A program made the translations under genes and the position numbers. Shown here piece after piece: positions 11,382-21,748 of a stretch of 64,000 nt of DNA (positions are counted from its first letter, which is position 1; each line of letters starts with the position of its first letter). This DNA comes from Phyllostachys edulis (taxonomy: Eukaryota > Streptophyta > Magnoliopsida > Poales > Poaceae), in assembly GCA_036346405.1 (NCBI GenBank), contig CM070551.1, positions 55,632,488 to 55,696,487 on the forward strand, written 5' to 3'. The notes below the pieces were generated by a model. It ran no database searches and was not told the origin of the DNA. It was given only the letters and a program-made list of their open reading frames with translations.

Positions 11382-12345
11382 ATTTCCTTGCCCGCGCCCT
11401 CCATTAGGACGAGGGGCCGCTCCAGTCTTCTTAGGGCATTGATTAGCATAATGCCCCTTGTTGTTGCAGAGGAAGCAGGTGACATCAGCAGCTGGGTTGC
11501 GGGGGCCTCCTTGCTATCCCGCAGGTGCACGTGACTGAGACACGGCCTGCGGTGGACGAGATACAAACGCCAGTGCCCTCGGTGGTGATGAAGTCTGAGA
11601 GTGGTGCACCGGGGCTTGTCCGCCATAAGATCGAGGAGCATTGGCCCTTGCTGATTTTTGGGCCTCCCACTTGCGCTTGCGAGAATCACCTAGCGCCCTC
11701 GCCTTGTACTCAGCGACAATAGCCTTGTCGACCAACGACTGGAAGTCGGGGAAGTCAACGATAGACAGCTTGTCCTGAAGCTCCTCAGACAAGCCATCCA
11801 TGAACTTCTCCTACTTCGCCTCATCAGTGGGCACATCCTTAGGAGCATACCGAGAGAGGTGGTTGAAGTCATGGAGGTACTCGGTCACAGATCTGCGCCC
11901 TTGCTTGAGCGCCGAGAATTCCTTCTTCTTGAGCTTCATCAAGCCGGCGGGCACATGAGCCCGATGGAAAGCGGTGCGAAACTCCGCCCAAGTGATAGCC
12001 CGGCCCTCGGGCTGCATGGCGAGGAAGTTCTCCCACCATGAGAGTGCTGCCCCCTCCAGCTGATGGGAGGCAAAGAGTGCCTTCTCCTGCTCCTGGCACT
12101 GAGCAACATTGAGCTTCCGCTCGACAAGACGCATCCAATCATCCGCGTCAAGCGGATCCTCAGACCGCGAGAAGGTAGGTGGCTGGGTGCGAAGGAACTC
12201 TGAGAGTCCCCCCCCACTGATGGTGGCCACCACCCCCTCCTGATCCGGAGGCACCGGATAAGTTGGAGGTGTTACGTGCAATCGCCTCTAGGATCCTCGT
12301 CTGATCCATGCAATTCCGCTCGATCTGAGCGAGAACCTCGGCCAT
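11382..12345 (-). pseudogene. Gag capsid and nucleocapsid
   Basis: The start codon at 12345 opens MAEVLAQIERN. After about 30 residues the frame changes, and the capsid region reads on from 12281 (PPTFSRSEDPLDADDWMR, GAALSWWENF, EFRTAFHRAHVP, SVTEYLHDFNHLSRYA). These blocks are the retrotransposon gag domain of plant Ty3 elements. In-frame stops follow PTDEAK and RAPAG. A single zinc knuckle lies at 11436-11477. Confidence 0.85.
11436..11477 (-). other. CCHC zinc knuckle of Gag
   Basis: CFLCNNKGHYANQC has exact C-x2-C-x4-H-x4-C spacing, the nucleocapsid motif that binds the RNA genome. Confidence 0.95.
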
Positions 12346-13167
12346 GGTCAGAGGAGGCGGGAGCTCCTCATCCCGACCATCTGGCTGACCCTGGCTACTG
12401 CGTGTTCATCCAGCCATCCTGTTTCATCAAGGCGGGTTAGCAACAAAAACCCGAAAACTAGAGACGAAAGGTAGCAAAAGACAAGCTATCGACTAGGGAA
12501 ATGATATATTACCCTAACCCCATTACCACCATATAACCAGCAAGGAAATTAACTCCAAACAATTGCAAAAAGGTATAAGATCCAATGCAAAGCTCGTAAG
12601 ACACAAGGTTCAACTTCTCGGTACGACTAACTTGTATTGAATGAACAAGCAATCGATTTGAGAAGAAAATTTCAGAATACATGTCAAGTCTTATCGCATC
12701 TAAGGATCATGGTAAAAACCATCTAAGGGTGTGTTATACACTAGCTATCTAATATCACATCTTACCCTTTTAAACCCCACAAGTTTTAGTTGAATTATCC
12801 TCTCATTTTAAGCCCTATCGAAGAACTAGGTGCTTGCTGTCCCGATTTCATAACTAAGCTCTAAGCTGAATTTTCCAACTCCAAATACTTCTAATCTTCA
12901 TCAAAGGACAGCCAACACTTCATATTCTCAACACTCATTGAATCCCCAAAACCGAATTTAAAAGGTAACACTATCTTTGGAAATGAGATGAGAGGAAACA
13001 ACTTTTCAAAACTTACACAAGAACAAGGTGATATGAGCAATCTAAGATAGGTAAGGAGTAAAATCTGAGAACTTACTTAAGTTTTCATAAACCATTTGAC
13101 ATTTTGAAACTAAGTTTTTCCAATATCCTAAGGACGACCAAGCTAGTGGTTTCTATGGTTAGCATGG
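12346..13167 (-). other. Ty3 untranslated leader
   Basis: About 0.8 kb between the primer-binding site and the gag start. It has no sustained frame on either strand and no recognisable domain. It corresponds to the 5' leader of the genomic RNA, where packaging signals would lie. Confidence 0.7.
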
Positions 13168-13179
13168 CTCTGATACCAA
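13168..13179 (-). other. Primer-binding site for initiator tRNA-Met
   Basis: Minus strand reads TGGTATCAGAGC, the complement of the 3' end of plant initiator tRNA-Met. It lies 5 bases inside the 5' LTR boundary, as expected for priming of minus-strand DNA synthesis. Confidence 0.95.
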
Positions 13180-13184
13180 CTTTT

Positions 13185-14845
13185 GTGAGAACCCGGGGTA
13201 TTTAATTTGTAATACTTAACCATTAAAATGATTCAAGCATTACAAATCACGACGAGGTGAAGCAGAGTGACCAGTACGGGAAAATGAAAACGACGATACG
13301 ACAACGCGTTGCCCGATCTAACGTGAGCATGAGCATCAGTAAGGGTTAGGGACCTTACTGGGATGATGCGGATAGGGCGGGCTTGCCGGAGACGAGCCAG
13401 CGGCGGAGGACCGAGGCGGCGCGATGAAGCCAACGAGGGGAGCTCGGCCTGGGCAACCACAAGAAACAAGGGAGGTAGGGATAGCTTCAGTGAGGTCATA
13501 AGATGATGCCAGAGGAAGGAATTAGGAAACAGGGCCCCTTACCGGAGATGGGGAAGATGAACAATGTCGCGGCCGAGTTTGGGGAAAAAATCAAATTCCG
13601 ACAACCCTTGAAGAGGAACGATGAAATTGAGTTAGGCGAAATGCTTCTAGGGTCCAGTGGCATGCTATGACGCGAAGGGACGAGGACACAAAGACGCGGT
13701 GGTGCTTACCGAGGCGGAGGCGGAGCTAGAGCTTCCCCCTCTTCCGCACCGAGGAAGAGAAGTGAGTGAAGGAGAGGGCTCGAGGGGGTTTTGTGCGGGC
13801 CTGGAGATGGCAAGGGAAGCGGGGTTAGAAGGGGATGCTCAGGGTTGGTCGCGGAGGGCGGTGGATTGACGCCGTCGCAAGGCTCGGACGGAGCGACAGA
13901 GCGGCGCGGCCGTGTGGAGAAGAGGCACAGACGAGTGGGGTCGGCATGGGCGCGCGACTCAATCGCGCCGAGGCGAGGAAACCAGGCGATGGTCCAAACC
14001 GGGCGGGACCGTTGAAGGCGACGCGGAGCGACAGCGCCATGGCGCAAAGACGGGAGCTGGCGGGAGCGGCGTCCACGTGGAGACGAAGACCTGACCGGTG
14101 GGGCCGCGGCGTCAGCGTCCCAGCCGCGGGCTCGCGATCGCGCGGAAGGGAGCGAGACAGGCCGTTGGATCGAGATCCAACGGTCGATAACGCGCGATCG
14201 ATTATAACGCAGGCAGAAGGGGTACGCAATCGTGACCGTTGATTTCCCATCCGACGGCTGCAAGCGACGCGCAATTAAGTGACTTGGTCGAGCCAAGTCG
14301 GCGTTTGGTTTGAGTCAGGCTCGGGTCTGAGCCCGATGAATAGTGATTTCAGGTTTTGTTTCAAAAAGGCTGAGAAGATAGGGAATTTTTGGAGGTAGCT
14401 CCAAAGCCCCAAAAATTCTGAAATTTTTATGGAAGCTTGCTGGAACAGATTAAAAACTTGTGTAATTTTTCCAGAAATTTTTATACAATGCATTTCTCTC
14501 CAGAAAATTCACAAGCTGCAGGGCTAGGGGTTTGACCAGAACTCAAACTGGTTTGACTAGCCCTTTTGAAATAGCAAACAAAATCTAAAAATTATGAGAT
14601 TTTGCAGAGAGGTTACTAGGATGATCAAGATGACAGGAAAATATTTCCAGAGGATGATCACAATATTTGATCATGGAGCTTTTAAGGTTAACTATTTCCA
14701 TCAATAGAAACATTGTTCTTTGAAAATAGGAATTACTAGGGGAAAATTTCTAGAAAATTTCAAATGACATGATGAGGCATCAAAAGTTTTAATTTATCCT
14801 CATTTTATTACATTTGAAACACACACCATTGTTTGGGATGTTACA
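13185..14845 (-). repeat. 5' LTR, internally deleted (1661 bp)
   Basis: Starts TGTGAGAACCC and ends GGGATGTTACA on plus. After about 70 bases it jumps to sequence matching 6176 of the left LTR, so 2.86 kb is missing. The junction has the 4-base word CGAC, which is present at both breakpoints in the full-length LTR. The remaining part is collinear and close to identical by eye. Confidence 0.93.
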
Positions 14846-14850
14846 AGTGC
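14846..14850. repeat. Target-site duplication AGTGC, right copy
   Basis: Matches 3231-3235. Confidence 0.95.
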
Positions 14851-14901
14851 GACCGAGGCTACGGCCCACGCACAGAATAGCTATGAATCGTGTTGCCGTA
14901 T

Positions 14902-14966
14902 ACACACACACACACACACCCGTGTGTGTGTGTGTGTGTGGTGGGGGGGGGGTTGTGTGTGTGTAG
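14902..14966. repeat. Back-to-back (AC)n and (GT)n microsatellite
   Basis: An AC run is followed immediately by a GT run, then by a G run and more GT. The two runs are inverse to each other, so the tract can fold on itself. Confidence 0.9.
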
Positions 14967-15059
14967 TATTCGAGTATATAAGACCACCTAGGTGGTAGTT
15001 ACGCTTTTTCAGGAGTGGTATGTATAGTTTTTTAGACATACTCTTTTTTTGTGTGTGGT

Positions 15060-15215
15060 GCACATTGGAGTATCTTATAATTAGTATATGAGTATACCCA
15101 AGAGTACATAATCCCACCTCTCATATACCACTTAAATCGTATGATGATACCTCTTTATCAATTTGAATATACTCCAATAATGATTATAAGATACCCGAAA
15201 GTGAGTTCCATGAAA
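15060..15215. mobile_element. Partial copy of the 255-600 MITE family
   Basis: CATATACCACTTAAATCGTATG, read in pieces, plus the block ACTCCAATAATGATTATAAGAT and the GTGAGTTCCATG block, match the inverse of 470-580. The far arm is poorly conserved. Confidence 0.55.
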
Positions 15216-15262
15216 AATTTAGCATGATATATATATATAGGATGGGGTTTTAGCATGATAGG

Positions 15263-15370
15263 GAACTCTAGTTCCATCTATCATCACCTAACTCCCACCA
15301 TCTTTTCTCTCTCTCCACTACACACATCCACATGCAAAATTCATGATGTGGATAGATGGCACTAGAGTTC
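15263..15370. repeat. Short foldback element
   Basis: GAACTCTAGTTCCATCTATC at the left is inverted at the right as GATAGATGGCACTAGAGTTC. The length is 108 bp with no coding. It is a probable small MITE in the old Ulp1-type element. Confidence 0.55.
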
Positions 15371-16341
15371 ACTAGCGTACAAGATCATTTATATGTGTGT
15401 GTACATGGTAGTGCTATTCAGCGGTTGTAGCATGGGCCACATGACGCGCGATGCGCCAGCCCATGACCCATCTGTGTGACATCCCACGTGCCCCCAAGTG
15501 CAACCGTTTCATAAGTCCACACGCCGCCCCCTACCCCCCTTGTTCAACCGCGCCGCACCGCGCTAAATCAACGGTAAAAATGGCAAAGGAGCCCACCAAG
15601 TGGCAGTAAAATCGATACCCGACGCCCGTGTATCTTGTGCTGACTCCATGAAGCTAACCACCGTCGTTTACTTTTGTGCTGGACAGAGGATACTGGATGT
15701 GCATAGGTTGTTTTAGTGTTCGATATGGCTCTGTTAGTGTAAAACAGCATGTGATATCATCACTAACAATTGTATGTTGGGGATTACCGTATGTATAGCT
15801 TTACTGCATTTAGAATTAACCTTTACTGGGTATCCGGACACGATCACTTCCCCGGGTGGTAGACAAAAAATGTCTCATGCCGTAAAGTTGTTCTACTATT
15901 CTATAAGAGATCTCTTATTGTAAACGACACATGATATTACTGACCTTTGTTTGTCGAGAATTACTGTGCATATGGCAAAGTTTTACTGCGTTGAGAATTG
16001 TCTTTTACTGGGTATCCAGTCACAGGTATTGTGTTTGATGGCAGACAAGAAAAACATCTCTTGGAGAGAATTTGTTTTACAGTTATGTATGTGCTCTCTT
16101 ACTTTAAATGTCGTGTAATATTACTGATGCTTTGCTACTAAACATATTGCAAGGTTTTACCACATTGAGGGTTGTCATTTATTGGTTATCCTCTCACGGT
16201 TACTGTAATCTAATGTTTTACTGTCACACTATGTGATATTTACTGCATTTACTTATACAATTTACTGCATGACATGCTGCAACTAAGTACAAAAGTTCCA
16301 AAAGGTAAAAACCACTTACATACAAAACTTTTACGGAATAA

Positions 16342-16947
16342 TCAATTGAATATTACTAGGATAGTTACACAATGTTTACCGGAATGTTTGAAAAAAAATT
16401 GTACTTTGATGTGTTGCGCGGCCTGCACTTGTCCGGTATAGTAGGGAGGGGCTTGAATTTGTTGACCACGTGGAACAACAGGTAGAACATTATAGCTCGG
16501 CCCAATACTCGTTCCCCTTCTCCTGCATACGGGGTGAGAGCATCGTGTGTAAATTACTCTACATTCAAGAATATAATACTGGATTGTATGAACGAAATTA
16601 CTACTTACCGGTTCGATTACAGTGCATAGCCTCCGTCCTTTGCCGTCGTAAAACTCCATGAATTTGATGTCGAAGAGCGCGCAGTCGTTCTTGAGAAATT
16701 GCTTCGGGGTGTTCATCATAAACATCCTCAATGTAACAAGGACTATGAATTTGCCGTCAGTCACGGCTTTGGGGGCATCACTTAGACGTGTGATGATCTT
16801 CTTGCTGACTACAACATGGTGATCAGCTTGGTCGGTGCATTTTTGCTTGCAGTCGTTGGAGTCCAGCACATCAATGCGCTTATGAACCATGTTGAAGTAG
16901 TAGACCGACCAATGCACGTTGTGTAGAACAGGGAGAAAGATCTGCAA
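16342..16947 (-). pseudogene. Ulp1-like C48 cysteine protease domain
   Basis: The catalytic triad of the SUMO-protease fold is visible: histidine in LHNVHWSVYYF, aspartate in IDVLDSND and cysteine in KNDCALFDIKFMEF. This exon reads from 16947 to about 16609, where GAACCG is followed by a GTAAGT donor. An acceptor TGCAG precedes the next exon at about 16522, giving a short tail. In host enzymes this domain removes SUMO from proteins. Here it sits in a gene whose other exons are broken and whose surroundings are transposon, so I treat it as an element-borne copy. Whether it still splices is unknown. Confidence 0.7.
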
Positions 16948-16979
16948 GATGAATCAGATGTGCATGAAAGGCGCTCCGG

Positions 16980-17210
16980 TTAGACAAATGTAATTTTACT
17001 GGAAGACAAATGCAATTTTACTAGAAGAACAAATCAATTTTACTAGAAGATAAATGCAATTTAGTGGAAGAATAAAATACAATTTTACTAAGAGAACAAA
17101 TGCAATTTACTGGAAAAACAAATGTAATTTTACTAAAAAGACAAATGCAATTTTATTAGAAGACAAATGCAATTTTACTGGAAGACAAAATGAAATTTTA
17201 CTGTTACACA
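16980..17210. repeat. Minisatellite of about 23 bp units, about 10 copies
   Basis: Units resemble GACAAATGCAATTTTACTGG and differ by a few bases (tract about 230 bp). It lies just upstream of the Ulp1 exon in gene direction, probably in an intron. Each unit contains the TTTACT(G/A) word that is scattered through the whole element. Confidence 0.85.
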
Positions 17211-17744
17211 CCAATTTTATGCGCATGATGTCCACCTCGCCGATTTTTTCCCTCAGCATACTAGCAGCCTAACCACTGTTGAGCTGCTCGTTTTTTTACG
17301 TATTCCTCAATATTTAACAGTTTCTACAGAACAGAACCATGTCAGCGCTGTTACGGTACACGACGTATTGATTTACTCATATCATCTGTAACATTTACTG
17401 TAATGCATATTGTAGAATGAGAAAAAAAATGTATCGTTAGTTCAACTAGGAGATATATCCTGTACCCAGGGCTCTCCGGCCTCAGGTACGCATCATCTTG
17501 GCGCAAAGCACTCGATGAACTAATACATGAACATGTCTTTTAGTCATCTGCTTGTCCTTGAACAAGTCTGCGATGTGTTTGCTGGTGGCCACAATGATAT
17601 CGTCTTGGGACTGGAGCAAATACACAGTGCAGTCAGGGGTGAATAAAAAAGAAAAGAAAAATGGGGCGAGGGTGACTCACAGCAAAAGATGCTGAGGATA
17701 GCAGTAAACCACATTTGTATGGAAGGTAAAAGGGTTTCGAGACT

Positions 17745-17749
17745 GTAGC
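17745..17749. repeat. Target-site duplication GTAGC, left copy
   Basis: Identical to 18923-18927; flanks the TRIM array. Confidence 0.92.
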
Positions 17750-17999
17750 TGTAATACCTCGGTCCGCTTCTAGTGCGGCCCATGTGGCCTACGAGGAGTT
17801 GTGTGGTGGGATTAGTTCCACATTGTTTGTCTAAAGTGAGTTGTAGTAGTATATAATGTATGTTGGGTCCAAATGTAGCACCTCTAGGTTAACCTTTTTA
17901 CACGAAGCGAGAACACAAGTGTAGGTGAGGTGTTATGTATGCGTGGGTCCACCCCACGGTAGGCTAGACATTGAGCGGATTTTGGGCCAGGGTGTTACA
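17750..17999 (+). repeat. TRIM LTR 1
   Basis: 250 bp, TG...CA ends, followed directly by GATGGTATCA of the first primer site. Confidence 0.92.
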
Positions 18000-18211
18000 G
18001 ATGGTATCAAAACATCAACATTCGCTGCATGGGCGCATACGGGGCAGCGGCGCGGGCATATGGCGCATGGCTCGTGTGGGCCTAGAGTGGACACACGGCA
18101 TGGCATATGTGCCGGCACTAAATGCATGGACGTGTATCGAGGGGGTGGTTCTAGGCATTTGTCGCGTATGCGGTATGATGCCGAGGGCGTCAACCCTTAA
18201 GAGGGGGTGAA

Positions 18212-18461
18212 TGTAATACCTCGGCCTGCTCGTAGTGCAGCCCATGTGGACCACGAGGAGTTGTGTGGTGGGATTCGTCCCACATTGCTTGTCTAAAGTG
18301 AGTTATAGTAGTATATAATGCCTGTTGGATCCAAACATAGCACCTCCAGGTTAACCCTTTTACACAAAATGAGGACGAAAGTGTAAGTAAGGTGCTATAT
18401 GTACGCGGGTTCACCCCACAGTGGGCTGGGCATTGAGCGGATTTTGGGCCAAGGTGTTACA
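18212..18461 (+). repeat. TRIM LTR 2
   Basis: 250 bp. Shared by the first and second units and followed by the second primer site, TGGTATTAGAGC. Confidence 0.92.
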
Positions 18462-18671
18462 GATGGTATTAGAGCATCAACCTTAGCTGCATGGATGCGT
18501 GTGAGATAGTGGCGCGGGCATATGGCGCATGGAGCATGTGGGCCCAGAGTGCACACATGGCATGGCATATATGCCGGCACTGGACGCACGAACATGTATA
18601 GAGGGGTGGTTCTGGGCATTTGCCACGTATGCGGTATGCTGTCGAGGGCGTCAGCCCTTAAGGGAGGTGAA

Positions 18672-18922
18672 TATAATACCTCGACTTGCTCGTAGTGCGG
18701 CACATGTGGCCCACGAGGAGTTGTGTGGTGAGATTAGTCACACATTGCATGTCTAAATTGAGTTGTAGTAATACATAATGTCTGTTGGATCCAAACATAG
18801 TACATCTGGGTTAACCCTTTTACACGAAGTGAGGACGAAAGTATAAGTGAAGTGCTATGTGTGCACGAATCTACCCCCACGATGAGCTAAGTATTGAGCG
18901 GATTTTAGACCAAGGTGTTACA
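18672..18922 (+). repeat. TRIM LTR 3
   Basis: 251 bp. The first dinucleotide is TA rather than TG, and it is more diverged than LTRs 1 and 2. Confidence 0.9.
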
Positions 18923-18927
18923 GTAGC
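18923..18927. repeat. Target-site duplication GTAGC, right copy
   Basis: Matches 17745-17749. Confidence 0.92.
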
Positions 18928-19519
18928 AAATACTCGCTGCAGTCCAATGGAGAAACAAGAAAAAAGGGTCGGAGGGTGAGTCATAGTAAAATATGTTGAC
19001 GATATATGTGAAACACATTTGTATGGGAAGCAAAAAGGTCTCAGAGTGTAGCACGTACTCATGCTGTCCAGTGGATAACCCAAAAAAACAGGGGGGGCGA
19101 TGGGAATCACAGTAAAAAGTCTCTGCTGGCAGTAAATCAAGTTTGTATGGGGAGGGAAAAAGTTCATTTGGCAGTAAAAAGGGGCGGGAGTCACAGTAAA
19201 CTACACCATTGATAGCAGTAAAAAATGGGCCTCTTACCATTTAAGGCTTTTGTCCGTACATCTCGGTGCCTTTGGCTTCTTGGCATAGCATTTGAAGGGG
19301 GACACTAGCTTGCCAGGTGCTTTGGCCACAGGGAAAAACTTCTCGGTTGATTTTTTTTTACCGGAGGGGACTGGTAAGAACGGTTACCGCAAAAGTTACA
19401 AATTTTGGCTGAAATTTTTATTTTTTAAAAAAAAATTGGGATTAAAATTTTTTTTAAAAAAAAATCATATTTGAACAAAATTCAAGCAAATTCGAATTTT
19501 TTTCGACAAAATTCATCAA

Positions 19520-19590
19520 AACCGATTTTTTTTACCGGTTTTATTTCTACCGGTAACACCGGTTACCGCCGGTAACCGGCGAAATTTCGC
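19520..19590. repeat. Cluster of ACCGGT/CCGGTAACCGG palindromes
   Basis: ACCGG(T/C) words occur several times in both orientations, followed by CGAAATTTCG. The tract is preceded by long A and T runs (19410-19520). It is non-coding and can fold extensively. Confidence 0.6.
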
Positions 19591-19601
19591 TGATAAAATT
19601 T

Positions 19602-19841
19602 TCACCGTTTGGCTATCCTCTTCCTGAAGACACTAGCATCGTCAGGACCTGCCGCCTGCGTCGGGCTTAAGGGTGCCACGCTCTTCCCTGACGTGATCTT
19701 CTTGTCGGGCGCAACCTTCCTGGTCGAGGTGGTGTCTGGCTTCATTGTCTGCCTACCACCCGTAGGTCGGAGACAAGACTTTTTTGCGGACAACAGTCTT
19801 ATTTTACAGTTATGCATGCATAAATTATTAGATGTGTGCAT
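19602..19841 (-). pseudogene. Lysine/alanine/proline-rich linker exon
   Basis: An open minus-strand frame reads KKSCLRPTGGRQTMKPDTTS then KVAPDKKITSGKSVAPLSP and ASVFRKRIAKR. A second similar piece at 19868-19975 reads EDVLLAKVSTAVGKDKVAPL. These are disordered, basic repeats of the KVAPDKK/KVAPLAK type, placed between the DUF1985-like and protease pieces. No enzyme motif is visible. Confidence 0.45.
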
Positions 19842-20524
19842 AACAATTACTGATAGTAGTCATCTCCACTTTGTCTTTGCCAACGGTGCCACTTTATCTT
19901 TGCCAACGGCGGTGGACACCTTGGCTAGCAAAACATCTTCCGGGGCATCCTTTGCACCCTCATTTACTGGCCGCTACAAGAAAAAACAAAAGTCAAATTA
20001 CTATTAAACGTAAGCAAATTTACTTTATCCCTTTGAGAATGTTACTGTACTCAATACCCCCATTTGCTCTGGAATGGTGGGTAGTGGCCTAGGTCTCGCC
20101 GCAGCCTACGGCTCGGTGTTTGACTGGGGGCGGTGATGTCGGGGTATAGCCCTGGGATCGCACTAACTTTGATCGACTCAAATATGTTGTCGATGCTCAC
20201 TATCACATCGTTCAGGCACCGTTGGCCTATGTAAGTAGTAAAAATCAAGGATAAATTTATTGCATGCTGAGTGTCACTTTACTATGTTTAAGTCATTTAC
20301 TGTGTGTTTGTCGACGAGGGCGATCATGAAGTGTGTGACACGAGGGGTTTCGACGGTGTCGATGCTGTGTACGTACCTCAAGTTGTCAAGGTAGCAATTC
20401 TATGACATAATTTTTACATTGTGTTAGTGTGCGTATTACTGAATATAATCTACAAATTTACTATCAAGCCTTTGATTTGACGAAAAATAGAGTAAATAGC
20501 CGTTGTTGCTTACAAGCAAAAAGG

Positions 20525-21065
20525 CGACGCATCTGTTGATGAACTTGGTGGTCTTTTCCTTCTTGTTCTAGGTCCGTGCAGCCTCCCTTAGGTCATCGAT
20601 GACGACCTTGAACCAGTCGATGCTACTGAAGTTGTTGAGGTCCTTGGTCAGCTTGGTGTCCTTCCCCATGACGTTGTTGCTAGTCACACGAGAACAACAG
20701 CTTGCTGAACACGACCAGTAAGAAACACCTGATCATCAGGTTGACGGTGTCCCCGGTCTAGATCCTCTTTAGCAACACCTCATTTTTTATGTTGCCGCTC
20801 GATGGCACCTTGAGAAGTCGCTTCAGCTCGGCGAGCTCGACAGTGCCTACAGTGTGAGAATACATTTCACAGCGTGGGGCATGATTCAGATAGTCCTGCC
20901 CCCGCCGACACGGAGCACTATGTTGTTGGGGCCTATCCTGTCCATCAGGAAGTAGAGTAGGTCCCTTCTCTCAAGGCCCTCGAGGTTGAACTTGGGGTGG
21001 CCATCGATATGATCCTCGAAACCTCATTCATTTGATCTATTGTTAGCTTGCCGATGGTCACGACG
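20525..21065 (-). pseudogene. DUF1985-like region of the Ulp1 transposon protein
   Basis: Pieces in changing minus-strand frames read FNLEGLERRDLLYFLMDRIG, then VELAELKRLLKVPSSGNI, TGDTVNLMIRCFLLVVFSKL and NNFSSIDWFKVVIDDLREA. The order (hydrophobic helix, a phrase like LLFSC, then DWFKVVIDDLR) matches the N-terminal domain of plant transposon proteins that end in a Ulp1 protease. At least two frame changes and a stop break it. Confidence 0.5.
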
Positions 21066-21748
21066 ACGAGTGTAGGGGCGCACCTGACGCAGGTTGTGTA
21101 TGGTCCCCACTTCCTCTCCGCCACTGCCTGCTAAAAAAATAGAACAAATGTCATGGTTTACTAACGCGTTGAAGAAAGAATTTCTGGAACTTGACTCAAG
21201 ATTTTCTGCTATGGATACATCACGTTAACAGGGCAGTGAATCAAATAATTACTAGAACCTGACAAAGGATTTACTGCTATGAATGCATCACTTTACTAGG
21301 TCGGACTCCGATGCAGGCTCTACGGACGTTGTAAGGGCAACGATGTCCTCTGATTCAATGACCTTCCTCTTCTTGCCTTACTGTTTCTTCCGAGAAATAC
21401 CTGCAAGTGTATGTGTGACCGGCGCCTCCGACGTTTGTGCTCCGGTAGGGTCGGGTTGATATATATGGGTCCACGTAAATCGCCAACACCGATTGGCTAT
21501 TCTCAATGGTGATCTTCCTCACCTTCGAGGAGATCTTGCCGGATGTCCTCATTTACTACCACAGGCACAAAAAAGAGAGCAAAACAACAAACTTTTGAAT
21601 TACCTCTTTTGGAGTGGCATATCTCGAAGTGGCAAGTTTTTGAGCGGCATGAATCAAATTTTGCCTAAGTTTTTTTTAGTGCCCATCAGCACTACAGTTC
21701 TTAAAATAAGAACCTTTAGTGAATGAATACACCAGACTGCGGTACATT

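Larger units (their letters stand above)
3236..14845 (-). mobile_element. Complete but inactive Ty3 chromodomain retrotransposon
   Basis: The element has two LTRs with TG...CA ends, a perfect 5 bp target duplication AGTGC, an initiator tRNA-Met primer site, a polypurine tract, and gag, protease, reverse transcriptase, RNase H, integrase and chromodomain in Ty3 order on minus. The chromodomain after integrase and the very long LTR fit a chromovirus of the Tekay/Del type (inference). Coding capacity is destroyed by frame changes and several stops. The two LTRs differ in length by 2.9 kb because of an internal deletion in the right one. It is inserted in the Ulp1-type element. Confidence 0.93.
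17750..18922 (+). mobile_element. Tandem TRIM retrotransposon (LTR-int-LTR-int-LTR)
   Basis: Three LTRs of 250-251 bp (17750-17999, 18212-18461, 18672-18922) alternate with two internal regions of about 210 bp. Each LTR starts TGTAATACCTCG (the third has TA instead of TG) and ends GGTGTTACA. Each internal region begins with a primer-binding site, TGGTAT(C/T)A(A/G)A(A/G)C, for initiator tRNA-Met and ends with a purine-rich AAG(A)GGGGGTGAA-like tract. It encodes no protein, so it depended on another element. The whole array has one target duplication, GTAGC. Short ORFs inside repeat with the units and are not genes. Confidence 0.92.
15430..21730 (-). mobile_element. Proximal part of the Ulp1-type DNA transposon
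   Basis: Carries minus-strand coding pieces separated by AT-rich, intron-like stretches full of TTTACTG/CAGTAAA. In gene order these are a DUF1985-like region (20525-21065), a lysine/alanine-rich linker (19602-19841) and a C48 protease domain (16342-16947). Plant Mutator-like elements that captured Ulp1 protease genes have this arrangement, so a MULE is my best guess; no TIR was found. It was later invaded by a TRIM (17750-18922). 15430-16340 holds no gene, only CAGTAAA-rich sequence. Confidence 0.55.

Noticed and set aside
16342..16947. A host SUMO protease gene
   Set aside because: The neighbouring exons are broken and typical of Ulp1-carrying transposons; no complete gene can be assembled.
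17750..18922. A satellite array with a 461 bp unit
   Set aside because: LTR-type ends, primer-binding sites, purine tracts and a target duplication show a TRIM retrotransposon.
17750..18922. Cassandra-type TRIM
   Set aside because: The LTR has no recognisable 5S rRNA promoter sequence, which defines that family.
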